Below, in pieces: positions 6,864 to 14,641 of a DNA stretch of 14,881 nucleotides. Origin of the DNA: Faecalibacterium sp. UBA1360 (GTDB lineage Bacteria; Bacillota; Clostridia; Oscillospirales; Ruminococcaceae). Positions within the stretch are counted from its first letter, which is position 1, and each line of letters opens with the position of its first letter. The DNA is taken from NCBI GenBank assembly GCA_002306375.1, contig DBRU01000053.1, positions 2,268 to 17,148 on the forward strand. Direction: 5' to 3'. Both the position numbers and the translations under genes were made by a program. The notes beneath the pieces are model-generated. The model ran no database searches, was not told where the DNA came from, and worked only from the letters and a program-made list of their open reading frames with translations.

Positions 6864-6919
6864 GCACAGCGATTGTCCTCTTGCCGAAAACAATCCACAG
6901 TCCCGTGCGCCGGCTGTGC
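6864..6919. repeat. Nested inverted repeats upstream of pheB
   Basis: GCACAGC (6864-6870) pairs with GCTGTGC (6913-6919), and directly inside it GATTGT (6871-6876) pairs with ACAATC (6890-6895). The pairs are nested, with unequal spacers on the right side. The element lies between the PBP terminator and the pheB promoter, upstream of the predicted transcription start, so it is not part of the pheB leader. It could be an operator, a small structured RNA or chance. Confidence 0.35.
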
Positions 6920-6956
6920 ATCCTGCCCAAAATCCGCGCCAAACCCGCCCGCGGGC

Positions 6957-6985
6957 TTGCATCCGCCCCCGCCTTGTGCTATGAT
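6957..6985 (+). promoter_or_regulatory. Promoter of the pheB-hom-thrB-lysC operon
   Basis: -35 TTGCAT (6957-6962), 17-bp spacer, -10 TATGAT (6980-6985) with TGC in front (extended -10). Predicted start near 6992, leaving a leader of under 40 nt. Confidence 0.65.
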
Positions 6986-7028
6986 TATCCCTGTCGCAAA
7001 CACAACTGTTTTTGAGGGGGGTACACAC

Positions 7029-7457
7029 ATGGCGGAGCGACGTTTTCTTCTGGTGGACGCCGAGGTCCTGCCGGACGTGTTTTTGAAGGTCCTGCAAGCC
7101 AAGGAACTGCTGGCCTCCGGCGCGGTGGGCAACATTTCGCTGGCGGCGCGGCAGGCGGGCATTTCCCGCAGTGCGTTCTATAAATACAAGGATTATGTCT
7201 TTGATGCCGAGACCGGCCGCGAGACCCTGACCGTCATCGCCACGCTGCTGGACAGGACCGGCGCTCTGCAGGGGCTGCTGTCCGGCATTTCGGCGGCGGG
7301 GGCGTCCATCGTGACCATCACCCAGTCCCGGCCCGAAAACGGCACCGCCCAGGTGGAAGTCACGGTGCGCACGGGCACGATGCAGATGTCCGTGGAGGAG
7401 ATGCTGCTCAAGCTGGCCCGGCAGCCCCATGTGGTGGAAGTTCACCGCGGCGCATGA
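7029..7457 (+). CDS. pheB: ACT domain-containing protein, PheB/UPF0735 family
   Basis: 142 residues, the normal family size. The N-terminal part contains NISLAARQAGISRSAFYKYK (about 35-54), the family's helix-turn-helix-like signature, and the rest (about 66-140, from LTVIATLLDRTGALQGLLSG) is an ACT domain, a fold that usually binds amino acids. B. subtilis PheB was named for linkage to pheA; its molecular role is unsettled. Here it is the first gene of the homoserine/threonine operon, 36 bp before hom, a placement also known in other Clostridia, which suggests it senses an aspartate-family amino acid or serves as a regulatory partner of the enzymes. The ATG at 7029 follows GAGGGGGG. Confidence 0.88.
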   Translation: MAERRFLLVDAEVLPDVFLKVLQAKELLASGAVGNISLAARQAGISRSAFYKYKDYVFDAETGRETLTVIATLLDRTGALQGLLSGISAAGASIVTITQSRPENGTAQVEVTVRTGTMQMSVEEMLLKLARQPHVVEVHRGA

Positions 7458-7493
7458 CAGCGCGCCATCATAACAGGAAGAGGGGAATCAATC

Positions 7494-8723
7494 ATGGCTA
7501 AAATCGCGATCATGGGCTTCGGCACGGTGGGCAGCGGTGTGCTGGAAGTATGCCGCCGCAACGCGGCGTCCATCGCCCGGCGCGCCGGCGAACCCGTCGA
7601 GGTCAAATACATCCTGGACGTGCGGGACTTTTCCGATTCGCCGGACGCGGCGCTCTTTGTCAAGGACCTGGACATCATCCTCAACGACCCGGAGGTCCGC
7701 GTGGTGGTCGAGACCATCGGCGGCACCCGCTTTGCATACCCCTATGTGCGCCGCTGCCTGGAAAGCGGCCGCAGCGTGTGCACCTCCAACAAGGAGATGG
7801 TGGCCACCTACGGCGCCGAACTGCTGGCCCTGGCCAGGGAACACGGCGCGGCCTTTCTGTTTGAAGCCAGCGTGGGCGGCGGCACGCCGATCATCACGCC
7901 CATGCACCAGTGCCTGGCCGCCAACCACATCAGCGGCATCTGCGGCATCGTCAACGGCACCACCAACTTCATGCTCACCAAGATGAAGCGGGAGAATATG
8001 GGCTTTGACGCCGCGCTCAAGATCGCCCAGCAGCTGGGCTACGCCGAGACCAAGGACCCCGGCGACGACGTGGACGGCCGGGACGCCTGCCGCAAGATCG
8101 CCATTCTGGCCTCCCTGGCCAGCGGCCGGGCGGTTCATCCCGACAGCGTTCCCACCCGGGGCATCCGGGACCTGACCGTGGCCGACATCCAGGCCGCCGA
8201 CAAGCTGGAAAGCGCGGTCAAGCTCATCGCCTGGTACAAGGAACTGCCTGATGGCGGTGCTGCTGCCGGCGTGGAGCCCATGCTCGTGGCCGACACCAAC
8301 CAGCTGTCCCGTGTGGATGACGTGTTCAACGCCGTCCTGATGAAGGGCGATATGCTGGGCGACGTGGTGTTTTACGGCAAGGGCGCGGGCAAGCTGCCCA
8401 CGGCCAGCGCCGTGGTGGCCGATGTGATCGACGCCCTCAAAGAAGGCGCCAAGGTCCATGACAGCCTGTTCTGGAACCCCGCCCCCAAACCCGAAGGCAT
8501 GCTGCCCGATGAGGACGCATACTCGTGGTATATCCGGGCCAAGGGCGTCAGCGCCGCGGTGCTGGCCTCGGTGGCCGGTCCCGGCGAGGTCGTGGCCGAG
8601 ACCCCGGAAGGCGTTGGCTACCGCATCGGCAGCGCCACGCCCGCCGTGATCGCCGCCGTGGGCGAAAAGGTGGCCCTGCTGGGCGGCCGCGTGTGCGTGG
8701 CGCTAAAAATGATGGCCGACTGA
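7494..8723 (+). CDS. hom: Homoserine dehydrogenase
   Basis: 409 residues. Reduces aspartate semialdehyde to homoserine with NAD(P)H, the branch point to threonine and methionine. Visible motifs: cofactor loop GFGTVGSG (8-15), SNKEMVA with Lys100, ASVGGGTPII (125-134), GIVNGTTNFML (151-161), and DPGDDVDGRDACRKIAI (188-204) with Lys201 of the active site. After the catalytic core (about residue 320) there are some 90 residues ending in YSWYIRAKGVSAAVLASV and a short tail. This looks like a shrunken or degenerate ACT domain compared with the roughly 430-residue enzymes of Bacillus. The ATG has AGAGGGG upstream. It is followed 22 bp later by thrB. Identity is secure; loss of threonine binding in the tail is inference. 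Confidence 0.96.
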   Translation: MAKIAIMGFGTVGSGVLEVCRRNAASIARRAGEPVEVKYILDVRDFSDSPDAALFVKDLDIILNDPEVRVVVETIGGTRFAYPYVRRCLESGRSVCTSNKEMVATYGAELLALAREHGAAFLFEASVGGGTPIITPMHQCLAANHISGICGIVNGTTNFMLTKMKRENMGFDAALKIAQQLGYAETKDPGDDVDGRDACRKIAILASLASGRAVHPDSVPTRGIRDLTVADIQAADKLESAVKLIAWYKELPDGGAAAGVEPMLVADTNQLSRVDDVFNAVLMKGDMLGDVVFYGKGAGKLPTASAVVADVIDALKEGAKVHDSLFWNPAPKPEGMLPDEDAYSWYIRAKGVSAAVLASVAGPGEVVAETPEGVGYRIGSATPAVIAAVGEKVALLGGRVCVALKMMAD

Positions 8724-8745
8724 GCCGGGAAGGGGAGAATACCGT

Positions 8746-9639
8746 ATGATCACCGTGACCGTTCCCGCCACCAGCGCCAATGTGGGCGCAGGGTTCGACT
8801 CGCTGGGGCTGGCGCTGTCCATGCACAACGTCTTTACCTTTGAGGAAGCCGACCGCATCCACATCACCTCGGTGGACGACACCCACGTACCGGGCGGGGC
8901 CAACAACCTTGTGTACCGCAGCGCCCGGGCCGTGTACGACCAGCTGGGCGTGCCCCTCAAGGGCCTGCGCATCACCCAGCGCAACGACATTCCCATGGCC
9001 CGGGGCCTGGGCTCCAGTTCGGCGTGCATCATCGCCGGCCTGCTGGGCGCCAACGCTTTGCTGGGCAAACCGCTGACCCAGCGCCAGATGCTGACCTTGG
9101 CCACCGCCATCGAGGGTCACCCCGATAACGTGGCCCCGGCCATGCTGGGCGGCTTTGTCACCAGCGTCTACGACGAAGGTCTTGTGTATACCGTCAAGAA
9201 AAACATCGACCCCGACCTGGCCTTCGCGGCCTTTGTGCCCGATTTTCGGCTGCTCACCTCCAAGGCCCGGGCGGCGCTGCCCCAGATGGTCTCCCACAAG
9301 GACGCCGTCTACAATCTGTCCCGGGCTGCGCTGGCCACCGCGGCCTTCTGCGACGGCGATTACGGCCTTTTGGGCGTGGCCACCAAGGACGCTCTGCACC
9401 AGCGCTACCGCCTGCCTTTGATCGAAGGCGGCGACGAGGTGTTCGAGCTGGCCCAGGACATGGGCGCCCAGGCCGTGTACATCTCGGGCGCGGGGCCCAC
9501 CATCATCGCGGTCGTCCACAAGGACGACGATGAGTTTTTCGACCGCGCCAAAGCCGCGCTGCCCCAAAGCGAAAAACTCAGCCACTTCACCGTCTACCGC
9601 CTGCTGGCCGACAACACCGGCGCGACCGTCGAGGCGTGA
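8746..9639 (+). CDS. thrB: Homoserine kinase
   Basis: 297 residues, the normal length for this GHMP-family kinase. It phosphorylates homoserine with ATP to O-phosphohomoserine, the substrate of threonine synthase. Motifs: PATSANVGAGFDSLGLAL near the N-terminus, the ATP-binding loop PMARGLGSSSACIIAGLLG, EGHPDNVAPAMLGGF, and the C-terminal SGAGPTIIAV. The ATG follows AGGGGAG by eight bases. It is the third gene of the operon. No threonine synthase gene (thrC) is in the window, so the last step is encoded elsewhere. Confidence 0.96.
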   Translation: MITVTVPATSANVGAGFDSLGLALSMHNVFTFEEADRIHITSVDDTHVPGGANNLVYRSARAVYDQLGVPLKGLRITQRNDIPMARGLGSSSACIIAGLLGANALLGKPLTQRQMLTLATAIEGHPDNVAPAMLGGFVTSVYDEGLVYTVKKNIDPDLAFAAFVPDFRLLTSKARAALPQMVSHKDAVYNLSRAALATAAFCDGDYGLLGVATKDALHQRYRLPLIEGGDEVFELAQDMGAQAVYISGAGPTIIAVVHKDDDEFFDRAKAALPQSEKLSHFTVYRLLADNTGATVEA

Positions 9640-9666
9640 CAGATCATACAGGGGAGGAAAAGTTTC

Positions 9667-10872
9667 ATGGCATTGATCGTACAAAAATTCGGCGGCACGT
9701 CGGTCAAGGACCGCAACCGCATCTTCAACGTGGCTCGCATCGTCGCCAACACCCGCAACGCGGGCAACGACGTGGTGGTCGTGGTGTCTGCCCAGGGCGA
9801 CACCACCGATGATCTGATCGCCAAAGCGGCCGAGATCACCGGCGACCCGTCCCACCGCGAGATGGATATGCTGCTGGCCGCCGGCGAGGAGATCTCCATC
9901 GCCCTGCTGGCCATGGCCCTGCAGGAGATCGGCGTTTCCGCCGTGAGCCTCACGGGCTGGCAGGCCGGCTTCGTCACCGACCGCTCCTACTCCAAGGCGC
10001 GCATCAAGCGCCTGGACACCGAGCGCGTGGAGAGCGAACTGGCCCGCAACCGTGTGGTGGTGGTGGCCGGGTTCCAGGGTCTCAACCGTTCGGACGACAT
10101 CACCACCCTGGGCCGCGGCGGCAGCGATACCTCGGCCGTGGCCCTGGCCGCGGCGCTGCACGCCGACCGCTGCCAGATCTACACCGACGTCGAAGGCGTC
10201 TACACCGCCGACCCCCGCAAGATCCCCAAGGCCACCCGCCTGCAGGAGATCACCTTCGACGAAATGCTTGAACTCGCCTCGCTGGGCGCGCAGGTGCTCA
10301 ACAACCGCAGCGTCGAACTCGCCAAAAAGTACGGCGTCGAACTGGAGGTCCTCTCCAGCATCAACCCCATCCCGGGTACCATCGTGAAGGAGGAAACGAA
10401 AGTGGAAGGTATGCTCATCAAAGGTGTCGCCAAGGACGACAATGTAGCCGTGATCTCGATCAAGGGTGTGCCCGATGTTCCGGGCATGTCTTTCAAGGTG
10501 TTCAGCCTGCTGGCCCAGCGCAACATCAACGTGGACATCATCCTGCAAAGCTCCGGCACCGAGGGCACCAAGGACCTGGTCTTTACCGTGCCCCTGACCG
10601 ACGCCGAAAGCGCCGTCTCGGTGCTGGAAGGCCACAGCAGCCGGTTTGGCGGCGGCACCATCTCTGTGGATAAGACCTGCGCCAAGGTCAGCGTGGTGGG
10701 CGCCGGCATGCAGAGCCATCCGGGCGTTGCCTCCACCATGTTCGAGGCTTTGTCCAATCAGAACATCAACATCCACATGATCTCCACCAGCGAGATCAAG
10801 ATCAGCGTCATCATCGACAAGTCGGAGGCCGACCGTGCGGTGTCCGCCATCCACGACGCTTTCATCCAGTAA
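9667..10872 (+). CDS. lysC: Aspartate kinase (with probable internal beta-subunit start)
   Basis: 401 residues, similar in size to B. subtilis aspartokinase II (about 408). It phosphorylates aspartate, the first step to lysine, threonine and methionine. Kinase motifs: VQKFGGTSVKD (5-15), AGEEISIALLAM, GRGGSDTSAVALAAAL and IYTDVEGVYTADPR. Two ACT domains fill the C-terminal third: one around FKVFSLLAQRNINVDIIL, the other from CAKVSVVGAGMQSHPGVA to the end, containing STSEIKISVII. The ATG at 9667 is preceded by GGGGAGG. Inside the gene, AAGGAGG eight bases before an in-frame GTG at codon 246 would allow a separate ACT-only beta subunit of 156 residues. It is the last gene before a terminator. 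Monofunctional; no fused homoserine dehydrogenase. Confidence 0.95.
   Translation: MALIVQKFGGTSVKDRNRIFNVARIVANTRNAGNDVVVVVSAQGDTTDDLIAKAAEITGDPSHREMDMLLAAGEEISIALLAMALQEIGVSAVSLTGWQAGFVTDRSYSKARIKRLDTERVESELARNRVVVVAGFQGLNRSDDITTLGRGGSDTSAVALAAALHADRCQIYTDVEGVYTADPRKIPKATRLQEITFDEMLELASLGAQVLNNRSVELAKKYGVELEVLSSINPIPGTIVKEETKVEGMLIKGVAKDDNVAVISIKGVPDVPGMSFKVFSLLAQRNINVDIILQSSGTEGTKDLVFTVPLTDAESAVSVLEGHSSRFGGGTISVDKTCAKVSVVGAGMQSHPGVASTMFEALSNQNINIHMISTSEIKISVIIDKSEADRAVSAIHDAFIQ
10387..10404 (+). promoter_or_regulatory. Internal ribosome-binding site and GTG start for aspartokinase beta subunit
   Basis: AAGGAGG (10387-10393), an 8-nt spacer and GTG (10402-10404) in frame with the full protein at codon 246; an in-frame ATG follows at 10411. 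In B. subtilis aspartokinase II a beta subunit is made from an in-frame start at almost the same codon, and the site here lies at the same kinase/ACT boundary. Confidence 0.65.
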
Positions 10873-10884
10873 TTGTTGCCCGCA

Positions 10885-10954
10885 ACAGCCCCGCGGCATG
10901 GCCCGGCGCGCACGGCTTCTCGCCGCGCCGCCCTTGCCGCGGGGCTGTCTTTGT
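10885..10954 (+). terminator. Terminator of the threonine/lysine operon
   Basis: A perfect 14-bp inverted repeat (10885-10898 and 10935-10948) encloses a second GC-rich stem (GGCGCG with CGCGCC). A modest T-tract, CTTTGTGTG, follows. It lies 12 bp after the lysC stop. Confidence 0.75.
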
Positions 10955-10970
10955 GTGTGGGACCCGGCTC

Positions 10971-10999
10971 TTGCCTGGCGGGCGCGGGGGTGCTATAAT
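10971..10999 (+). promoter_or_regulatory. Promoter of the VanZ-folC operon
   Basis: -35 TTGCCT (10971-10976), 17-bp spacer, -10 TATAAT (10994-10999) preceded by TGC (extended -10). The leader to the VanZ ATG is about 60 nt. Confidence 0.75.
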
Positions 11000-11065
11000 C
11001 AAACCGTCCGGCGCGCCGGACCCCGTTGCACCGGGCTTTTGCCCCGACGCAGAAAAGGAGCGACC

Positions 11066-11659
11066 ATGCCAAACGAAAAAACCAGCCCGTGGCTTATTGC
11101 TTTCCGGGTCATTTTTACCATAGCGCTCATTGCGTGCATTGCCTTTATTTTCCGCAACTCGTTGGAAGCCGGGGCGCTGTCCTCGGCGCGCAGCCAGGCG
11201 ATCATGCGGGTCGTCAACGAATTTCTCGGCCGGTTCAGCCTGGGCCCCGTGTCCGAACACACGATCCGCAAACTGGCCCATTTTGCCGAGTTCACCCTCG
11301 AAGGCTTTCTTCTCATGCTATGCCTGCGGGTGTATACAAAGCATTTTGTGCGCCATGTCAGCTGGCCGCTGCTGGGCGGCATGACCACGGCCCTGATGGA
11401 CGAGACCATCCAGCGCTTCATCCCCAATCGGTCCTCCCAGGTCACCGACGTCTGGCTGGACATGGCCGGCGTGGTGTTCGGCCTGTTTGTGGCGCTGATC
11501 CTGCTGCTCATCGTGCGTGCTTTGACGGCTTTCCATGCCGTCAAGTCCGAAAACCGCCGCCTGCGTGCCGAGCGGGAAGCCCTGCTGCGCCAGCAGCAGG
11601 CCGACCGCATCAACGAACCGCTGCATCCCGAGAACCCGGACAGGAGGGAATATCTGTGA
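11066..11659 (+). CDS. VanZ-family membrane protein
   Basis: 197 residues. Four hydrophobic segments are visible (about 9-29, 72-90, 99-115, 133-153), and the VanZ-like signatures KLAHFAEFTLEG and DETIQRFIPNRSSQVTDVW are present. VanZ itself gives low-level teicoplanin resistance by an unclear mechanism; most chromosomal family members, probably including this one, have no assigned role and should not be read as resistance genes. A charged, helix-forming tail (about 160-185, rich in Arg, Glu and Gln) follows the last membrane segment. The ATG at 11066 has AAAAGGAG five bases upstream. Its stop overlaps the folC start by 4 nt. Confidence 0.88.
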   Translation: MPNEKTSPWLIAFRVIFTIALIACIAFIFRNSLEAGALSSARSQAIMRVVNEFLGRFSLGPVSEHTIRKLAHFAEFTLEGFLLMLCLRVYTKHFVRHVSWPLLGGMTTALMDETIQRFIPNRSSQVTDVWLDMAGVVFGLFVALILLLIVRALTAFHAVKSENRRLRAEREALLRQQQADRINEPLHPENPDRREYL

Positions 11660-12960
11660 CACCCCATCATGACGCTTATCTGGACGCCGTGCAGGCCATC
11701 CACTCGCTGCCCCGCATGGGGCAGCCCACTTTGCGGCGTATGCAGGCATTGCTGGCCGCGCTGGGTAACCCGGAACAAGATCTTCGCTGCATCCACATCG
11801 CCGGCACCAACGGCAAGGGCACCCTGGCGGCCATGACGGCCTCCATTCTCACCCATGCGGGGTACAAGACCGGCCTGACGGTCAGCCCTTATGTCATCGA
11901 CTTTCGGGAGCGCTTCCAGATCAACGGCGAGATGATCCTGCCCGACACACTGACCGCCCTGGCCGGCGAGGTGCTGGCCGCCGCCGATGTCCTTTCTGCC
12001 GACGGGGAGGGCCCCGTGGAATTTGAGGTGGTCACGGCCATCGCGCTTTTGTGGTTCGCGCGGGAAAAATGCGACCTCGTGGTGCTGGAGACCGGCCTGG
12101 GCGGGCGGTACGACGCCACCAATGCCATCCCGGCGCCCCTGGTGGCGGCCATCACCCGCATCGGCCTGGACCACACCGAGCTGCTGGGGGATACTCTGGC
12201 CCAGATCGCCGCCGAAAAGGCCGGCATCATCAAGGAGGGCTGCGCCGTCGTCTGCTACCCCGACCAGCCGCCCGAGGCCATGGGGCCGCTTTTGACGGCC
12301 GCCGCTGAGGCCCACACCAGCCTGATCGTGCCCGAACTGGACGATATCCACACCCTCAAAAGCCGGCCGCTGCAAAACTATATCGAATACGGCGGGTACC
12401 GGGCTTTGCTGGCCTTCCCGGGGCGGCACCAGGGCATGCACGCAGCCATGGCCGTGGAGATCGCCCTGCATCTGTGGCGGGAACACGGGTACGAGATCTC
12501 GGACGAAGCCATCGAGGCGGGCCTGCAAGACGCCCGCATGCCCGCGCGCATCGAGGTCATCCGCCGCCGCCCGCTGCTGCTCTTGGATGGCTGCCACAAT
12601 CCCGACGGCGCTGCCGCCCTGGCAGATACCTTGTCCGCGGCCGGTTACGAGGGCAACCTGGTGGGGGTCCTGGGCGTTTTGGCCGACAAGGATCACGGCC
12701 CCATGCTGGAATCTCTGGCTCCCTGTTTTGAAAAGGTGTTCACCGCCACCCCCGATTGCCCCCGCGCCATGTCTGCCCATGACTTGCAGCAGGCGGCCCG
12801 CTTCCACCTGGACGCCGAGGAGGGCGGCACCGTGGCCCAGGCCATCCGCAAAGCCGTGGACTATGCCGACTACCACAACCTGGCCGGCGTCGTGGTCTGC
12901 GGCAGCCTGTACCTGGCGGCCCAGGCACGGCCCATCCTTCTGACCGAAGCCGAAAACTGA
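11656..12960 (+). CDS. folC: Folylpolyglutamate synthase / dihydrofolate synthase
   Basis: 434 residues, the usual length. A Mur-ligase-family enzyme that adds glutamate to folates (and, if bifunctional, to dihydropteroate) in the cytoplasm. Motifs: ATP loop AGTNGKGTLAA (49-59), SPYVIDFRERFQING, EFEVVTAIALLWFA, LETGLGGRYDATN, GLDHTELLG and, in the C-terminal domain, LDGCHNPDGAAAL. The start is GTG at 11656, seven bases after AGGAGGG, overlapping the VanZ stop as GTGA, so translation is probably coupled. Whether it has both activities cannot be told from the sequence alone. Confidence 0.94.
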   Translation: MTPHHDAYLDAVQAIHSLPRMGQPTLRRMQALLAALGNPEQDLRCIHIAGTNGKGTLAAMTASILTHAGYKTGLTVSPYVIDFRERFQINGEMILPDTLTALAGEVLAAADVLSADGEGPVEFEVVTAIALLWFAREKCDLVVLETGLGGRYDATNAIPAPLVAAITRIGLDHTELLGDTLAQIAAEKAGIIKEGCAVVCYPDQPPEAMGPLLTAAAEAHTSLIVPELDDIHTLKSRPLQNYIEYGGYRALLAFPGRHQGMHAAMAVEIALHLWREHGYEISDEAIEAGLQDARMPARIEVIRRRPLLLLDGCHNPDGAAALADTLSAAGYEGNLVGVLGVLADKDHGPMLESLAPCFEKVFTATPDCPRAMSAHDLQQAARFHLDAEEGGTVAQAIRKAVDYADYHNLAGVVVCGSLYLAAQARPILLTEAEN

Positions 12961-13030
12961 CAATCACCGATTTCGGCCTGCGCCGTTTCGGCACAATACG
13001 CACACAAAGCTCCGTATACTGGTTACAAAC

Positions 13031-13051
13031 ACCAGCCTGCGGGGCTTTTTT
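13031..13051 (+). terminator. Weak terminator-like hairpin after folC
   Basis: AGCC (13034-13037) pairs with GGCT (13043-13046), followed by six T. The 4-bp stem is short. The only other candidate signal between folC and spoIIAA is a TATACT at 13015-13020 without a good -35 box. I could not find a clear sigma-H-type promoter for the sporulation operon here. Confidence 0.3.
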
Positions 13052-13074
13052 GTATAGTAACGAGGTGGACAAAC

Positions 13075-13371
13075 TTGGCAAAGATCTGTTTCGTGCCGGC
13101 CAACGGCACATTGGCGGCGTATCTGTCTGGCGAGATCGATCACCACGCGGCCCAGGGCCTGCGGCGGGAGATCGACGCCCAGATCGATTCGCGTATGCCC
13201 GAACTTCTCACGCTGGATTTTTCCGGCGTCACCTTTATGGATTCCTCCGGTGTGGGTCTGATCCTGGGCCGGGGGCGATACATGTCGTCCCTGGGCGGGC
13301 AGCTGACCGTCCAGAACCCGCCCGCCTCGGTCCGGCGCATGCTGGATCTGGCTCGTATATCTTATGTATGA
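13075..13371 (+). CDS. spoIIAA: Anti-sigma F factor antagonist SpoIIAA
   Basis: 98 residues with a STAS domain. Ser58 in MDSSGVGLILGR is the phosphorylated serine, at the same number as in B. subtilis. When dephosphorylated in the forespore it binds SpoIIAB and frees sigma F. The start codon is TTG at 13075, six bases after GAGGTGG; an overlapping longer frame starting with ATG at 13050 encodes no related protein. It is followed 15 bp later by spoIIAB. Confidence 0.93.
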   Translation: MAKICFVPANGTLAAYLSGEIDHHAAQGLRREIDAQIDSRMPELLTLDFSGVTFMDSSGVGLILGRGRYMSSLGGQLTVQNPPASVRRMLDLARISYV

Positions 13372-13386
13372 ACGGAGCCGTCTGAT

Positions 13387-13821
13387 ATGAAAATGTCCAA
13401 TCAAGTCAAGATCTCCTTCCTCAGCCGCAGCGTCAATGAGGGGTTTGCCCGGGCGGCGCTGGCGGCGTTTCTGGCCCAGGCCGACCCCACCGTGCCCCAA
13501 CTGGCCGACATCAAGACCGCTGTGTCCGAAGCGGTCACCAACTGCATCGTACATGCCTACCCGGACGGCGTGGGCCTCATCACCCTGACCGCCGCTTTGT
13601 ACGAAAACGGCCTTGTGCGCATCACGGTCACCGACCGGGGCGTGGGCATCCCGGACGTGGGCAAAGCCATGGAACCCCTGTTCACCACAGGCAACCCTGA
13701 CGAGCGGGCAGGGCTTGGCTTTGCGGTCATGCAGAGCTTTATGGATAAGATCAAGGTCAGTTCCACGCCGGGGCGGGGCACCCGGGTGACCATGGCCAAG
13801 CGGCTGGAAAGCCGGGTGTGA
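13387..13821 (+). CDS. spoIIAB: Anti-sigma F factor / serine kinase SpoIIAB
   Basis: 144 residues with a GHKL-type ATP-binding fold: N-box SEAVTNCIVHAY with Glu48 and Asn52, G1 box DRGVGIPD from Asp83, and G2 box ERAGLGFAVM (106-115). It binds and silences sigma F and phosphorylates SpoIIAA. The ATG at 13387 is nine bases after GGAG, a weaker site than its neighbours', and the stop is 32 bp before the sigF ATG. Confidence 0.95.
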   Translation: MKMSNQVKISFLSRSVNEGFARAALAAFLAQADPTVPQLADIKTAVSEAVTNCIVHAYPDGVGLITLTAALYENGLVRITVTDRGVGIPDVGKAMEPLFTTGNPDERAGLGFAVMQSFMDKIKVSSTPGRGTRVTMAKRLESRV

Positions 13822-13853
13822 CCTTACATATCCTATATAAGGAGGTCGCCCAC

Positions 13854-14585
13854 ATGTCTGCACCCGCATCCGCCCCTTCGCCCGTCAATCCTGCCAACAC
13901 GACCTCGCTGTTCGGCAGCGTTCCACGCGCCGAGTTCATCCAGCGCAATCTTGGCCTGGCTCGTTCTTGTGCCGGGCGGTTCCAGGGCCGGGGCATCGAA
14001 TACGAGGAGCTGTACGCCGCGGCCTGTCTCGGTCTTGTCAAAGCCTGCGACGGATTTGACGCGGAACGCGGGGTCTGTTTTTCCACCTATGCGGTGCCCG
14101 TCATTCTGGGCGAGATAAAAAAACTCTTCCGGGACGGCGGCACCGTCAAGGTCAGCCGTTCGGTCAAGGAGCTGGGCCTTAAGATCAGCGCTGAACGGGA
14201 GCGGGTCCTCAAGCAGACCGGGGTGGAACCCGGGGTCGCCCAGCTGGCCCAGACCTTGCAGGTGTCGCCCGAGCAGGTGGCCATGGCCATCCGCGCGTCC
14301 CTGCCGGTGATGTCCCTGACTCCGTCGGAAGAGGAGGACGGTACCCGGGAATGGGATATCCCCGTGGAATCTCCTGAAGAAAAACTCTCCGAGCACATCG
14401 GCCTGCGAGAGGTGCTGGACAAGCTGCCAGCCCAGGATCAGCTGCTGATCCGACTGCGCTTTTTCGGCGGGCATACCCAAAGCGAGACCGCTCGGGTACT
14501 GCATACCACACAGGTGCAGATCTCCCGACGGGAACGCAAGCTGCTCAAGTGGATGAGGGCGGAACTGACGGGGGAGAACCAATAA
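13854..14585 (+). CDS. sigF: RNA polymerase sporulation sigma factor F
   Basis: 243 residues, close to B. subtilis sigma F (about 255). Region 2 is seen from YEELYAAACLGLVKACDGFD to STYAVPVILGEIKKLFRDGG, then VSRSVKELG, a region 3 stretch, and region 4 with the helix-turn-helix TQSETARVLHTTQVQISRRE. It directs early forespore transcription. The ATG at 13854 has AAGGAGG eight bases upstream; the frame opens earlier, near the spoIIAB stop, but without such a signal. The N-terminal 25 residues are rich in Ala, Ser and Pro. No spoVA genes follow, unlike in Bacillus. Confidence 0.95.
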   Translation: MSAPASAPSPVNPANTTSLFGSVPRAEFIQRNLGLARSCAGRFQGRGIEYEELYAAACLGLVKACDGFDAERGVCFSTYAVPVILGEIKKLFRDGGTVKVSRSVKELGLKISAERERVLKQTGVEPGVAQLAQTLQVSPEQVAMAIRASLPVMSLTPSEEEDGTREWDIPVESPEEKLSEHIGLREVLDKLPAQDQLLIRLRFFGGHTQSETARVLHTTQVQISRRERKLLKWMRAELTGENQ

Positions 14586-14641
14586 GGTGGCTGTACTTGA
14601 AAAGCAAGACCGGCTAATCGTCTGAGGAAAAGTATGCCTTT

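Noticed and set aside
4186..6942. 918-codon open frame on the minus strand across the penicillin-binding protein
   Set aside because: It is the antisense shadow of a GC-rich gene: composition dominated by Gly, Val, His and Gln repeats, no recognisable motif, no ribosome-binding site; the plus-strand gene has full catalytic motifs.
6986..7028. Possible T-box or lysine riboswitch before the threonine/lysine operon
   Set aside because: The predicted transcription start (about 6992) leaves under 40 nt before the pheB ATG, too short for these leaders, and no specifier or antiterminator structure is visible.
8548..10899. 783-codon open frame on the minus strand across thrB and lysC
   Set aside because: It spans two convincing plus-strand genes, their intergenic gap and part of hom; composition is that of an antisense shadow.
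11066..11659. VanZ-family gene as a glycopeptide resistance determinant
   Set aside because: There are no vanHAX, vanRS or other resistance genes nearby; chromosomal VanZ-family genes coupled to housekeeping genes are common and not evidence of resistance.
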